Below are positions 7,482 through 16,236 of a stretch of DNA of 64,000 nt, one piece after another. The notes beneath the pieces are model-generated. The model was not told where the DNA came from. It saw only the letters and a program-made list of their open reading frames with translations, and ran no database searches. The stretch's first letter is position 1. Each line of letters opens with the position of its first letter. Source of the stretch: Alcanivorax profundi (GTDB taxonomy: Bacteria > Pseudomonadota > Gammaproteobacteria > Pseudomonadales > Alcanivoracaceae). The stretch is taken from the NCBI RefSeq assembly GCF_003597125.1, contig NZ_QYYA01000001.1, positions 558,001 through 622,000 on the forward strand, read 5' to 3'. The translations under genes and the position numbers were made by a program.

Positions 7482-10010
7482 ATGGCAAAGCAACAACTTC
7501 TTTTGATCGGTCACGGCATGGTGGGTCAGCGTTATCTGGAATCGCTGGTAGCCCAGGGTGGCCGTGACCAATTCGACGTTACCGTGCTGTGTGAAGAGCC
7601 GCTGCCGGCCTACGACCGGGTTGGGCTTACCAGCTACTTTTCCGGCAAGACTGCCGATGACCTTTCACTGGTGCCGCAGGGCTTTTTTGAAGAGCACGGT
7701 ATTACCCTGAAGCTCAAGACCCGAGCCGACAGCATTGATCGAGCTGCCAAAACTGTGACCACCAATACCGGTGAGACCCTGGCTTACGACAAGCTGGTGC
7801 TGGCCACGGGGTCCTACCCGTTTGTGCCGCCGATCCCGGGCAACGATCGCGATAATTGCTTTGTGTACCGCACCATCGATGATCTGGATGCCATGATTGC
7901 CGCCAGTAAAGGCGGCAAAGTCGGCGCTGTGGTCGGCGGGGGGCTACTCGGCCTGGAAGCCGCCAAGGCATTACACGATCTGGGTCTGGAAACCCATGTG
8001 GTGGAATTTGCCCCGCGCTTGATGGCCGTTCAGGTGGATGATTTCGGTGGTGGTCTGCTGAAAGACAAAATTCAGGAACTGGGTGTGACTGTGCATACCA
8101 GCACTGGCACTCAGGAGATTATTGATGGCGAAAGCTGCAAACACCGTATGGTGTTTGGTGAAGACAAGCATCTTGAAACGGACCTGATTGTCTTTTCCGC
8201 TGGTATCCGTCCGCAGGATGCCCTGGGTCGTGCCTGCGAACTGGAGCTGGGCGAGCGCGGCGGTATCGTCGTCAACGATCACTGTGTGACTTCAGATGAA
8301 GATGTTTACGCCATCGGTGAAGTGGCGTTGTGGAATGGCCGTATCTTTGGTCTGGTGGCGCCGGGTTACCAGATGGCGGAAATTGCTGCCGAGCACTTGA
8401 TGGGCAAGGCCGAAAAAGCGTTCCAGGGTGCCGATATGAGCACCAAGCTCAAACTGATGGGCGTGGATGTCGCGTCCATCGGTGATGCGCACGGCAACAC
8501 CCCGGGCTGCCGCAGCACCGTGTTCATGGATCAGACCGCTGGCATTTACAAGAAGGCGGTGGTGAGCGAGTGCGGCAAGAAACTGCTTGGCGCGGTGCTG
8601 GTCGGCGACGCCGCCGATTATGGCAACCTGCTGCAGCTGTGCCTTAACGAAATGGATTTGCCTGGCGATCCGGCAGCCCTGGTGGCGCCGGTCTCTGATG
8701 GCGCCCCCTTGCTGGGTGCCGATGCCCTGCCAGACACCGCCCAAATCTGTTCTTGCAACAATGTTTCCAAAGGCGATCTGTGTGCGGCTATCGATGGTGG
8801 CTGCATGACCGTGGGTGACCTGAAGGCCTGCACCAATGCCGCGGGTACTTGTGGCGGCTGTGCCGCACTGGTGAAACAGGTGCTCGACAGCGAGTTGGAA
8901 AAACGGGGTGTGGAGGTCAACAACCACGTTTGCGAGCACTTCCCGTATTCCCGCGAGGAAATCTATCACCTGGTACGTGTTGGGCAGATCACCACGTTTG
9001 ATCAGCTGTTGGAAAAACATGGCAGCGGTGATGGTTGTGATATCTGTAAACCGACCGTGGCCAATGTGCTGGCTTCCTGCTGGAACGATTGGGTCTTGAA
9101 CAAACCCCATGCGGGCCTTCAGGACACCAACGATTACTTCATGGGCAATATGCAGCGCGATGGTACCTATTCCATCGTGCCCCGCGTTGCCGGTGGTGAA
9201 ATCACTCCGGACAAGTTGATTGTGCTCGGTGAAGTGGCCAAGAAATACGACCTCTACACCAAGATTACCGGTGGTCAGCGGGTCGATCTGTTCGGTGCCC
9301 GCGTCGATCAGCTTCCCGAAATATGGAAAATTCTGGTCGAGGCCGGTTTTGAAACCGGTCATGCCTATGGCAAGTCGGTGCGGACCGTGAAGTCCTGCGT
9401 GGGTTCGACCTGGTGCCGTTACGGTGTGAAGGACTCGGTGGGCACCGCCATCCAGATCGAAGAACGCTACAAAGGGCTGCGCAGCCCGCACAAACTCAAA
9501 TTTGCGGTCAGTGGTTGTACCCGTGAATGTGCCGAGGCGCAGAGCAAGGATGTGGGTGTCATTGCTACCGAGAAAGGCTGGAATCTGTATGTCTGTGGTA
9601 ATGGCGGCATGCGTCCTCGTCATGCCGATCTGTTTGCCTCGGATCTTAGCGATGAGGAACTGATCAAGTACACCGACCGCTTCCTGATGTTCTACATCAA
9701 GACAGCTGATCGTTTGCAGCGCACCAGTGTCTGGATGGAAAACCTGGAGGGCGGCCTCGATTACCTCAAGGACGTGATCATCAATGATTCCCTCGGGATC
9801 GGTGAAGAGTTGGAAGCGCAGATGAAGCATATCATCGGCACTTACCAGTGTGAGTGGAAGACTGCCATCGAGGACAAGGAAGCGGTCAAGCGCTTCAAGC
9901 ACTTCGTCAACGATGACGCCAATGATGACAACCTGCAGTACGTTCGTGAGCGAGGCCAACGTCGCCCCGCCTACGAGCACGAACGCATTGAAACGGTTCA
10001 GGAGGCCTGA
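7482..10010 (+). CDS. nirB: Assimilatory nitrite reductase [NAD(P)H], large subunit
   Basis: An 842-residue cytoplasmic enzyme that reduces nitrite to ammonium. Residues 1-300 are an FAD/NAD(P)H oxidoreductase, with FAD motif GHGMVGQRYL and NAD motif VVGGGLLGLEAAKAL. Then come BFD-like [2Fe-2S] modules: CSCNNVSKGDLC with CGGC, and a second around DGCDICKPT. The C-terminal half is the sulfite/nitrite reductase domain with [4Fe-4S]/siroheme ligands in CVGSTWCRYG and CTRECAEAQ. The start is ATG 7482 with a GAGGGTGAG site upstream; the frame extends to 7425 but that part overlaps the promoter. nirD follows after two bases. Confidence 0.96.
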   Translation: MAKQQLLLIGHGMVGQRYLESLVAQGGRDQFDVTVLCEEPLPAYDRVGLTSYFSGKTADDLSLVPQGFFEEHGITLKLKTRADSIDRAAKTVTTNTGETLAYDKLVLATGSYPFVPPIPGNDRDNCFVYRTIDDLDAMIAASKGGKVGAVVGGGLLGLEAAKALHDLGLETHVVEFAPRLMAVQVDDFGGGLLKDKIQELGVTVHTSTGTQEIIDGESCKHRMVFGEDKHLETDLIVFSAGIRPQDALGRACELELGERGGIVVNDHCVTSDEDVYAIGEVALWNGRIFGLVAPGYQMAEIAAEHLMGKAEKAFQGADMSTKLKLMGVDVASIGDAHGNTPGCRSTVFMDQTAGIYKKAVVSECGKKLLGAVLVGDAADYGNLLQLCLNEMDLPGDPAALVAPVSDGAPLLGADALPDTAQICSCNNVSKGDLCAAIDGGCMTVGDLKACTNAAGTCGGCAALVKQVLDSELEKRGVEVNNHVCEHFPYSREEIYHLVRVGQITTFDQLLEKHGSGDGCDICKPTVANVLASCWNDWVLNKPHAGLQDTNDYFMGNMQRDGTYSIVPRVAGGEITPDKLIVLGEVAKKYDLYTKITGGQRVDLFGARVDQLPEIWKILVEAGFETGHAYGKSVRTVKSCVGSTWCRYGVKDSVGTAIQIEERYKGLRSPHKLKFAVSGCTRECAEAQSKDVGVIATEKGWNLYVCGNGGMRPRHADLFASDLSDEELIKYTDRFLMFYIKTADRLQRTSVWMENLEGGLDYLKDVIINDSLGIGEELEAQMKHIIGTYQCEWKTAIEDKEAVKRFKHFVNDDANDDNLQYVRERGQRRPAYEHERIETVQEA

Positions 10011-10012
10011 TC

Positions 10013-10363
10013 ATGAACAGTTCTGTTGCCGTGGAGTGGAAAGCCGTATGCAAGGTCAGCGATGTGTTGCCAGGCACCGGGGTAGGCGTTCGTCTGCCGG
10101 CGGGCCAGGCCGCTTTGTTCTGCACCCGTAATGGCCAGTTTTATGCGCTCGACAACATGGATCCTTTCAGCCATGCCAATGTGCTGAGTCGAGGGATCCT
10201 CGGATCGATCGGGGACCGCAAGGTCGTGGCCTCGCCGATCTACAAACAGCACTTCGATCTGGAAACCGGTCAGTGTATCGAAGACGAAACCGTCAGCCTG
10301 AATGTCTACCCGGTTCGGGTGGAGGGTGATGTGATCGAAGTGGCCATGTCGGCCGCGCACTGA
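10013..10363 (+). CDS. nirD: Nitrite reductase [NAD(P)H], small subunit
   Basis: A 116-residue Rieske-fold subunit of the NirBD nitrite reductase. It keeps the fold landmarks FYALDNMDPFSHANVLSRG and VVASPIYKQHFDLETG but lacks the Cys-His pairs that bind a Rieske [2Fe-2S] cluster, as is normal for NirD. It probably stabilises the NirB active site rather than carrying electrons. It starts two bases after the nirB stop and is followed by the FAD oxidoreductase after 19 bases, so all are one operon. Confidence 0.95.
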   Translation: MNSSVAVEWKAVCKVSDVLPGTGVGVRLPAGQAALFCTRNGQFYALDNMDPFSHANVLSRGILGSIGDRKVVASPIYKQHFDLETGQCIEDETVSLNVYPVRVEGDVIEVAMSAAH

Positions 10364-10382
10364 CCGCAAGGGCAAGGCAGTA

Positions 10383-11645
10383 ATGAAAAAACTGGTAGTA
10401 ATTGGTAACGGCATGGCGGCGATCCGCCTGCTGGAAGAGGTGACTCGCCTGGCGCCGGATCTGTATCAGATCACGGTGGTCGGCGAAGAACCTTTTGCTG
10501 GTTACAACCGGGTCATGCTGTCGCCCCTGTTGGGTGGTGGGACTGACGAAGTCACGATCACCACCCACCCGCACCAGTGGTACCGGGACCGGGGAATTCG
10601 ACTCATAACCGGTTCACCGGTGGTGGCTATCCGCCGTCACCGTCGTCAGGTGGTCACTGCCGCCGGCCACAAGCTGGACTACGACCGCCTGGTGCTGGCT
10701 ACCGGGGCTGCACCCCGCCAGCTTCCCGTTGAGGGAGTGAATCTAGACGGCGTCATGAGCTTTCGCGATCTCTATGACGTGCGCAAGTTGTTGTCGCTCT
10801 CGGCCGCCCGTGTGGTGGTCGTGGGCGGCGGCTTTTTAGGGCTTGAGGCCGCCGATGCACTGGTGAAGCAGGGGCATGATGTCACCCTGGTTCACAGTCG
10901 CGGCCACTTGCTCAATCAGCAACTCGATGAGGCAGCCGGTCATCGCCTGCAACACGACCTGGAAAAACGGGGCGTGAAATTTGTCATGCAGGCCCGCACG
11001 GCTGCCATCGAGAGCGCTGATACGGAAACGCAAGGGCAGGGCCGCGTGGCGGCTGTCAGGCTGGCCGATGGTCAGCGTCTGCCCGCAGATTATGTGGTTC
11101 AGGCCGTGGGTATTGTTCCGCGGACGGAACTGGCCGATTACGCAGGCTTAAGCGTTAACCAAGGTGTTCGTGTCGATGACACCTTGCAAACGTTTGACCC
11201 TGCTATTTATGCCATTGGCGAATGCGTGGAGCACCGTAACCGGACCTTCGGTCTGGTCGCACCGCTGTATGAACAGGCAGCGGTGTGTGCCAGCCATCTG
11301 GCGGAACTGGGCCACCGGCGATATCTCTATGCCGATAGTGCTACCCGCCTGAAAATTTCCGGTATTGATCTGGTCTCGTTTGGCGATTTTGAAGGCGCAG
11401 GCACAGGCGGTGAAGGGGAAAACCTGCAGCTGTCTCTGCCGGGTGGTTACCGTCGTCTTCAGGTTCGTGATAACCGGATCATTGGCATGGTGCTGTATGG
11501 CGATGTGTCTGACGCTGCCTTTTACGAAACCTTGTGGCGCGAGCATGCTGATATCGGCGCCCGTCGCCAGGTGTTGCTGCTGGGCGAAGCGTTCTGCAAG
11601 GCAGCGGACAGGGGCGGCGACGGCGAGGAGGAAATTGCCGCATGA
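10383..11645 (+). CDS. FAD-dependent NAD(P)H oxidoreductase of the nitrate reductase
   Basis: A 420-residue pyridine nucleotide-disulfide family flavoprotein, related to the N-terminal half of NirB. FAD motif VIGNGMAAIRLLEE is at residues 5-18, the NAD(P)H motif VVVGGGFLGLEAADAL is near 145, and the second FAD contact is DPAIYAIGECVE. It has no BFD-like cysteine cluster of its own. It resembles the electron-input subunit called NasC in Klebsiella and NasB in some other systems. The likely job is passing electrons from NAD(P)H to the nitrate reductase encoded next, which carries the missing [2Fe-2S] module at its C terminus. The stop overlaps the next start by four bases (ATGA). Confidence 0.87.
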   Translation: MKKLVVIGNGMAAIRLLEEVTRLAPDLYQITVVGEEPFAGYNRVMLSPLLGGGTDEVTITTHPHQWYRDRGIRLITGSPVVAIRRHRRQVVTAAGHKLDYDRLVLATGAAPRQLPVEGVNLDGVMSFRDLYDVRKLLSLSAARVVVVGGGFLGLEAADALVKQGHDVTLVHSRGHLLNQQLDEAAGHRLQHDLEKRGVKFVMQARTAAIESADTETQGQGRVAAVRLADGQRLPADYVVQAVGIVPRTELADYAGLSVNQGVRVDDTLQTFDPAIYAIGECVEHRNRTFGLVAPLYEQAAVCASHLAELGHRRYLYADSATRLKISGIDLVSFGDFEGAGTGGEGENLQLSLPGGYRRLQVRDNRIIGMVLYGDVSDAAFYETLWREHADIGARRQVLLLGEAFCKAADRGGDGEEEIAA

Positions 11646-14257
11646 GTAGTATCTGTACCACTTGCCCGTATTGTGGCGTAGGTTGCGGAATTCGCACCGA
11701 TGGCAAGGAGCTGCAAGGCGATTCGGCTCACCCGGCCAACGCGGGCCGACTGTGTGTGAAGGGCTCGTCTGTACTGGAAACCCTGGGCGACCAGGACCGC
11801 TTGCTGTATCCCGATATCGATGGGGAAAGGGTGAGCTGGGACCGGGCACTGGACGAAGTGGCCGAGCGTTTTCGCCGTATCGTGGATGAACATGGCCCCG
11901 ATGCCGTGGCCTTTTATGTCTCCGGCCAGCTGCTCACCGAAGATTACTATGTGGCCAACAAATTGATGAAGGGCTACATCGGCAGTGCCAACATTGATAC
12001 CAATTCTCGCCTGTGCATGAGCAGTGCGGTGGTCGCCCATAAGCGTGCCTTTGGTGAAGATGTTGTGCCGGGCTGTTATGAAGATCTGGAAATCGCAGAT
12101 CTGGTGATTCTTACTGGCTCCAACACCGCCTGGGCACATCCGATCGTGTACCAGCGCATTGCTGCGGCAAAGCAGGCACGGCCGGAAATGAAAGTGGTGG
12201 TGATTGATCCTCGCCGTACTGCCACCTGCGATCTTGCCGACCTGCATATACCGGTGCGTCCCGGTCAGGATGTGCCGTTGTTCAACGGTCTGCTGACCTG
12301 GCTGGATGATCACAACGCGCTGGACCAGGATTACATCGCCCATCATACCAACGGCTTTGATCAGGCACTGGCCACAGCCCGCGCCCAGGGTAACGACTGG
12401 GACGCACTATCCCGACAGCTGGGTGTGTCGAAAGTCGATCTGACCACCTTTTATCACTGGTTTGCGGCCTGCGAACGCACTGTGACAGTGTTTTCACAGG
12501 GGGTGAATCAGGCCCGAAACGGCTCAGACCAGGGTAACGCGATTATCAATGCCCACCTGGCTACCGGCCGCGTCGGCAAACCGGGCGCCAGCCCGTTTTC
12601 TATTACCGGGCAGCCTAATGCCATGGGCGGGCGCGAAGTGGGCGGTCTGGCCAACCAGCTGGCCGTGCACCTGGATATCGATAACCCCGAACATCACGCC
12701 GCGGTGGCGGATTTCTGGCAGACCGAACAGTTGGCAAAACACAACGGTCTCACCGCGGTGGACCTGTTCAATGCGGTGGAAAGTGGCGAGGTAAAAGCGG
12801 TCTGGATCATGGCCACTAACCCGGTGGATTCCCTGCCAGAGGCCGACCGGGTTCGTCACGCCTTGATGGGATGCGACACGGTGGTGGTCTCCGACTGTGT
12901 GGCCAGCGGCGATACCCTCGCGTGTGCGGACATCCGTCTGCCCGCGTTGGGCTGGAGTGAGAAGTCCGGCATGGTCACCAACTCCGAGCGCTGTATTTCC
13001 CGTCAGCGGCCGTTTCAGCCCGCCCCGGGAGAAGCCCGGGCGGATTGGTGGATTATCACCGAAGTGGCGCGCCGTATGGGGTACACCCAGGGATTCGGTT
13101 ATCAGCACGAACACGAAATTTTTGCCGAGTACTCGGCGCTCACCGCCTTGGCAGGCCGGTTTGGCAAGCGGCTTGACCTGACTGCTGCGGCGGAACTGAG
13201 TGCCGACCAATACGAGCAGTGGCAGCCCCAGCAATGGCCACTGCAGGGCGGTGACCGTTGCTTTGCGGACGGCACGTTCTCCACCCCGGATGGTCGTGCC
13301 CGTTTTGTGGCCTGCGAGAATCCGGTGGTGCGCGAGATTGGCGACAGCTTCCCGATCATTCTCAACAGTGGCCGTATTCGCGACCAGTGGCACACCATGA
13401 CGCGCACCGGGCGCGCAGGTCGCTTGTTTGCCCACCTCAGCGAGCCGTTTGCGGCTTTGCATCCCAAAGACATCGAGCGTTACCGACTCGCAGATGGCGG
13501 TTTTGTCCGCCTGACCAGCCGGGTGGGTGATGCGTTGGTGCGGGTTAAAAGCGATGGCGGGCAGCGACCCGGTACCGCGTTTATGCCCATGCACTGGACT
13601 GATCAGTTTTCTCGTCGGGCCCGGGTTGATGCCCTGGTACCGGCACGTCTGGATCCGCATTCCGGCCAGCCAGCGTTCAAACATACGCCGGTTAATGTCA
13701 GCGACTGGCAACCCCGCTGGCATGGCTGGTTGTTCACGGCGGCAACCCCGCCCGCCGTGGAGTACTGGGCCCGAGTTCCCGTCGATGCATTTTTGCAGGC
13801 GGGCCAGGTACAACGCTATCGGCTGGCCGGCGATGCGGACCTAACCGAACAACAACTTCACGAATGGATGCCTGAGGCCGCCCAGTGGCTGGCGCTGAAT
13901 GATCCCTCTACCGGGCATTTCCGCCGTGCGGCTCTGGACAGCGATGGCAAGCTGATTGCCTGGCTGGCCATTGGCGAAACCCTGCCGCTGTGTGACGTGG
14001 AGTGGCTGGCGACGTGCTTCACTGAAGGCAGTGAAGTGCAGGCGCTATCGATTCTGGCCGGGCAACCCGCAGATGCCGGTCCCGATCTGGGGCCGGTCAT
14101 TTGCAGCTGTCATCAGGTTCGACAGAAGACCATCGAGGCAGCTGTGGAAGAGGGCGCAGATTCCGTGGAAGCCATTGGCAAGTGCTGCAAGGCCGGCACC
14201 AACTGTGGGTCGTGTATTCCGGAGCTGCGCGGTCTTCTGGAAACCTGCAGCGCCTGA
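11642..14257 (+). CDS. nasC: Assimilatory nitrate reductase, molybdopterin catalytic subunit
   Basis: An 871-residue cytoplasmic Mo-bis-MGD enzyme reducing nitrate to nitrite. The N terminus CTTCPYCGVGCGI with GRLCVKG gives the four [4Fe-4S] ligands. The molybdopterin oxidoreductase domain follows, with SRLCMSSAVV and GSNTAWAHPI segments, then the dinucleotide-binding domain (ILNSGRIRDQWHTMTRTGRA). Residues about 818-865 are a BFD-like [2Fe-2S] domain: CSCHQV and GKCCKAGTNCGSC. There is no twin-arginine signal, so it is assimilatory rather than periplasmic. Symbol follows Pseudomonas usage; Klebsiella calls the equivalent NasA. It completes the import-nitrate-nitrite-ammonium path within the window. 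Confidence 0.95.
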   Translation: MSSICTTCPYCGVGCGIRTDGKELQGDSAHPANAGRLCVKGSSVLETLGDQDRLLYPDIDGERVSWDRALDEVAERFRRIVDEHGPDAVAFYVSGQLLTEDYYVANKLMKGYIGSANIDTNSRLCMSSAVVAHKRAFGEDVVPGCYEDLEIADLVILTGSNTAWAHPIVYQRIAAAKQARPEMKVVVIDPRRTATCDLADLHIPVRPGQDVPLFNGLLTWLDDHNALDQDYIAHHTNGFDQALATARAQGNDWDALSRQLGVSKVDLTTFYHWFAACERTVTVFSQGVNQARNGSDQGNAIINAHLATGRVGKPGASPFSITGQPNAMGGREVGGLANQLAVHLDIDNPEHHAAVADFWQTEQLAKHNGLTAVDLFNAVESGEVKAVWIMATNPVDSLPEADRVRHALMGCDTVVVSDCVASGDTLACADIRLPALGWSEKSGMVTNSERCISRQRPFQPAPGEARADWWIITEVARRMGYTQGFGYQHEHEIFAEYSALTALAGRFGKRLDLTAAAELSADQYEQWQPQQWPLQGGDRCFADGTFSTPDGRARFVACENPVVREIGDSFPIILNSGRIRDQWHTMTRTGRAGRLFAHLSEPFAALHPKDIERYRLADGGFVRLTSRVGDALVRVKSDGGQRPGTAFMPMHWTDQFSRRARVDALVPARLDPHSGQPAFKHTPVNVSDWQPRWHGWLFTAATPPAVEYWARVPVDAFLQAGQVQRYRLAGDADLTEQQLHEWMPEAAQWLALNDPSTGHFRRAALDSDGKLIAWLAIGETLPLCDVEWLATCFTEGSEVQALSILAGQPADAGPDLGPVICSCHQVRQKTIEAAVEEGADSVEAIGKCCKAGTNCGSCIPELRGLLETCSA

Positions 14258-14276
14258 TTTCTTTTGTAACGCCTGT

Positions 14277-14312
14277 CCCCATTGTGCATCCAATGGCGAA
14301 TGCACAATGGGG
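14277..14312 (+). terminator. 13-bp hairpin after the nitrate reductase gene
   Basis: Arms 14277-14289 (CCCCATTGTGCAT) and 14300-14312 pair perfectly across a 10-base loop. It starts 20 bases after the reductase stop and reaches to 7 bases before the next gene's ATG. No T-run follows, so it could be an attenuator, an RNA-end stabiliser, or a structure that hides the next ribosome site. Confidence 0.5.
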
Positions 14313-14318
14313 TTGTCC

Positions 14319-15164
14319 ATGAAAAGTCTCAAATCCTTGTTTATTTCCGGTCTGATTTCCCTCGCGGTAGCCACGGTCGTTTTCGCTCTGTGGTTGCTGG
14401 TGTCGTCCGGGAATCTGGCGTCGTTGGCGCTGCTGCTTGCCGCTGTTCCCATGCTGGCGTTTCTGGGGTGGCTGTTTCTCGGGAAACCGGCACGAACCAG
14501 TGCCTCATTGCCCTGGGTCTTCTGGCCCTCAATGCTGGGCACCCTTGCCGTGATCAGTCTGTTTCTGGCCGGGCATGCCTGTTGGTTGATGACCACGCTT
14601 GCGGTGCTGAATCTGGCCGGGGTGCATCTTTATATTCGTTGGTACAGCCGTTATCAACAGCGCCCGGTGGTGGCGAAAGTCGGTGAAATGCTGCCGACAG
14701 TACAGTTTACCAATCTTGAGAATCGCCCGGTGACGGTGGCGGACTTTGCGGGGAGCCCGGTGGTGATGTTGTTCTTTCGGGGTAACTGGTGTCCGTTATG
14801 TCTTGCCCAGATACGCGAAGTGGCAGCGGCCTATCAGTCCCTGCAAGAGAAGGGGGTACGTGTGGCGCTGATCAGTCCGCAATCCCATGCCCAGTCGGCG
14901 GAACTGGCGAAACAGTTTTCAGTGAATTTTGACTATCTGCGAGATGATGACAATGCTGCCGCCCGTGCGCTGGGGATTCTTGACGCGGGGGGCACGCCGG
15001 CGGGACTCGAAGTGCTGGGTTATGACAGTGATACGGTTATGCCCACGGTGTTGATCCTGGACGCTCAAGGGCGATTGGTGTTCCAGCATCTGACCGACAA
15101 CTACCGGATTCGCCCGGAGCCTTCCCTGTTTATTGAAGTGCTGGAGCGCGAGGGCCTTATTTAA
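14319..15164 (+). CDS. Membrane-anchored redoxin (thioredoxin/peroxiredoxin fold)
   Basis: A 281-residue protein. Residues 1-110 hold three or four membrane helices (LFISGLISLAVATVVFALWL, then LALLLAAVPMLAFLGWLFL and a later pair). Residues about 125-275 form an AhpC/TSA-type redoxin domain: GEMLPTVQFTNLENRPV, then VVMLFFRGNWCPLCLAQIREV, and PTVLILDAQGRLVFQHL. The active site is W-C-P-L-C, a two-cysteine motif. An ATG at 14307 is in frame but inside the hairpin; 14319 gives a better signal. Substrate and side of the membrane are unknown; it could reduce envelope disulfides or peroxides. It is not clearly part of the nitrate operon. Confidence 0.75.
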   Translation: MKSLKSLFISGLISLAVATVVFALWLLVSSGNLASLALLLAAVPMLAFLGWLFLGKPARTSASLPWVFWPSMLGTLAVISLFLAGHACWLMTTLAVLNLAGVHLYIRWYSRYQQRPVVAKVGEMLPTVQFTNLENRPVTVADFAGSPVVMLFFRGNWCPLCLAQIREVAAAYQSLQEKGVRVALISPQSHAQSAELAKQFSVNFDYLRDDDNAAARALGILDAGGTPAGLEVLGYDSDTVMPTVLILDAQGRLVFQHLTDNYRIRPEPSLFIEVLEREGLI

Positions 15165-15198
15165 GGTGTATCAGGGACTAGCGGAAGAGCGAGACAGA

Positions 15199-15226
15199 CC
15201 AGACGTTCACAGTCCCGGACGTCTGG
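15199..15226. terminator. Weak hairpin between convergent genes
   Basis: CCAGACGT (15199-15206) pairs with ACGTCTGG (15219-15226) over a 12-base loop. It lies between the redoxin stop and the convergent channel gene. There is no T-run, so intrinsic termination is uncertain. Confidence 0.35.
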
Positions 15227-15293
15227 CCTTGAAGGCAGACCGCAAACCCTGCTTCACCGTTGCGTCAAGCCGCGCAAGCATAGCCTAGCAGAC

Positions 15294-16151
15294 TTAGCCA
15301 TCCGGCCCTTTCAGTGACAACTTTGGCAGCTCATTGCCACACTGCTTGCAGAACCGGGCATCCGGGTCGTGCGCGTGGCGGTGGCAGTGGGTGCACTCGC
15401 GCTCGTACTGCATGCTGGTGCGAGCGGCAGAGATTTCGGCTGTGACGATGCCAGTAGGCACCGCAATGATGGCGTAGCCGGTGATCATGGCCAGTGATGC
15501 AATCAGTTGCCCCAGTGGCGTCTGCGGAGAAATATCGCCGTAACCGACCGTGGTGATCGTGACGATGGCCCAGTAGATACTGCGCGGGATGCTGGTGAAG
15601 CCGTTCCTGGGGCCTTCGACGACATACATCAGGCTGCCGAAAATGATGATCACCACAAAAACCGAAAACATGAACACGGCAATCTTGCGCCGGGTTCGTA
15701 CCAGTGCCAGCCCCAGTTGATTGGCTTCGCCCATGAATTTGGCCAGCTTCATCACCCGAAATACCCGCAGGACACGCAGGGCACGGATGGTCAGCAGATA
15801 GTTGGAGCCGGGTACAAACAGGCTCAAATACGTCGGAATAATCGAAAGCAGATCCACGATGCCAAAAAAGCTTCGTGCATAGCGCAATGGGCGGTCACTG
15901 ACCCAGAGCCGTACTCCGTATTCAAAGGTGAAGAGTATGGTAAAAAACCACTCGGCGGCGTACAGCCAGGTGCCGTAATTCTCATGGAGTCCGGAAACGC
16001 TATCCAGCATTACTGCGACCACACTGCCCAGAATCGCCACAATCAGGAGCACATCAAACAGCTGCCCGGCCGGTGTATCGGTACCAAAAATGATATGCCG
16101 CCAGCGTTGGCGCAGTGATTCCATACCGGGTCTCGTCTTCCTGTGGTTCAT
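15294..16151 (-). CDS. Voltage-gated potassium channel family protein with zinc-ribbon tail
   Basis: A 285-residue inner-membrane channel subunit with six transmembrane segments. The arginine-rich S4 reads RALRVLRVFRVMKLAKFM, and the selectivity filter is TITTVGYGD before S6. After S6 a short cytoplasmic tail contains CTHCHRHAHDPDARFCKQCG, a C-x2-C...C-x2-C zinc-ribbon. The ATG at 16151 has no clear ribosome site; an in-frame ATG at 16124 is an alternative with AGGA further upstream. It would form tetramers. The zinc tail is a small addition to the plain 6TM channel and may sense or tether; its effect is not known. Confidence 0.87.
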   Translation of the reverse strand: MNHRKTRPGMESLRQRWRHIIFGTDTPAGQLFDVLLIVAILGSVVAVMLDSVSGLHENYGTWLYAAEWFFTILFTFEYGVRLWVSDRPLRYARSFFGIVDLLSIIPTYLSLFVPGSNYLLTIRALRVLRVFRVMKLAKFMGEANQLGLALVRTRRKIAVFMFSVFVVIIIFGSLMYVVEGPRNGFTSIPRSIYWAIVTITTVGYGDISPQTPLGQLIASLAMITGYAIIAVPTGIVTAEISAARTSMQYERECTHCHRHAHDPDARFCKQCGNELPKLSLKGPDG

Positions 16152-16236
16152 TGAGCAACAAAGCTGAGGCTATTGTGGCTTGTTCCCCAAAGAATGACCA
16201 CTTACTCTGGTTTTGGGCCAGTGGAATAACGATGCA

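Noticed and set aside
8292-9980. Long open frame of 562 codons on the minus strand
   Set aside because: It lies wholly antisense to nirB, has no recognisable product, and follows from nirB codon bias.
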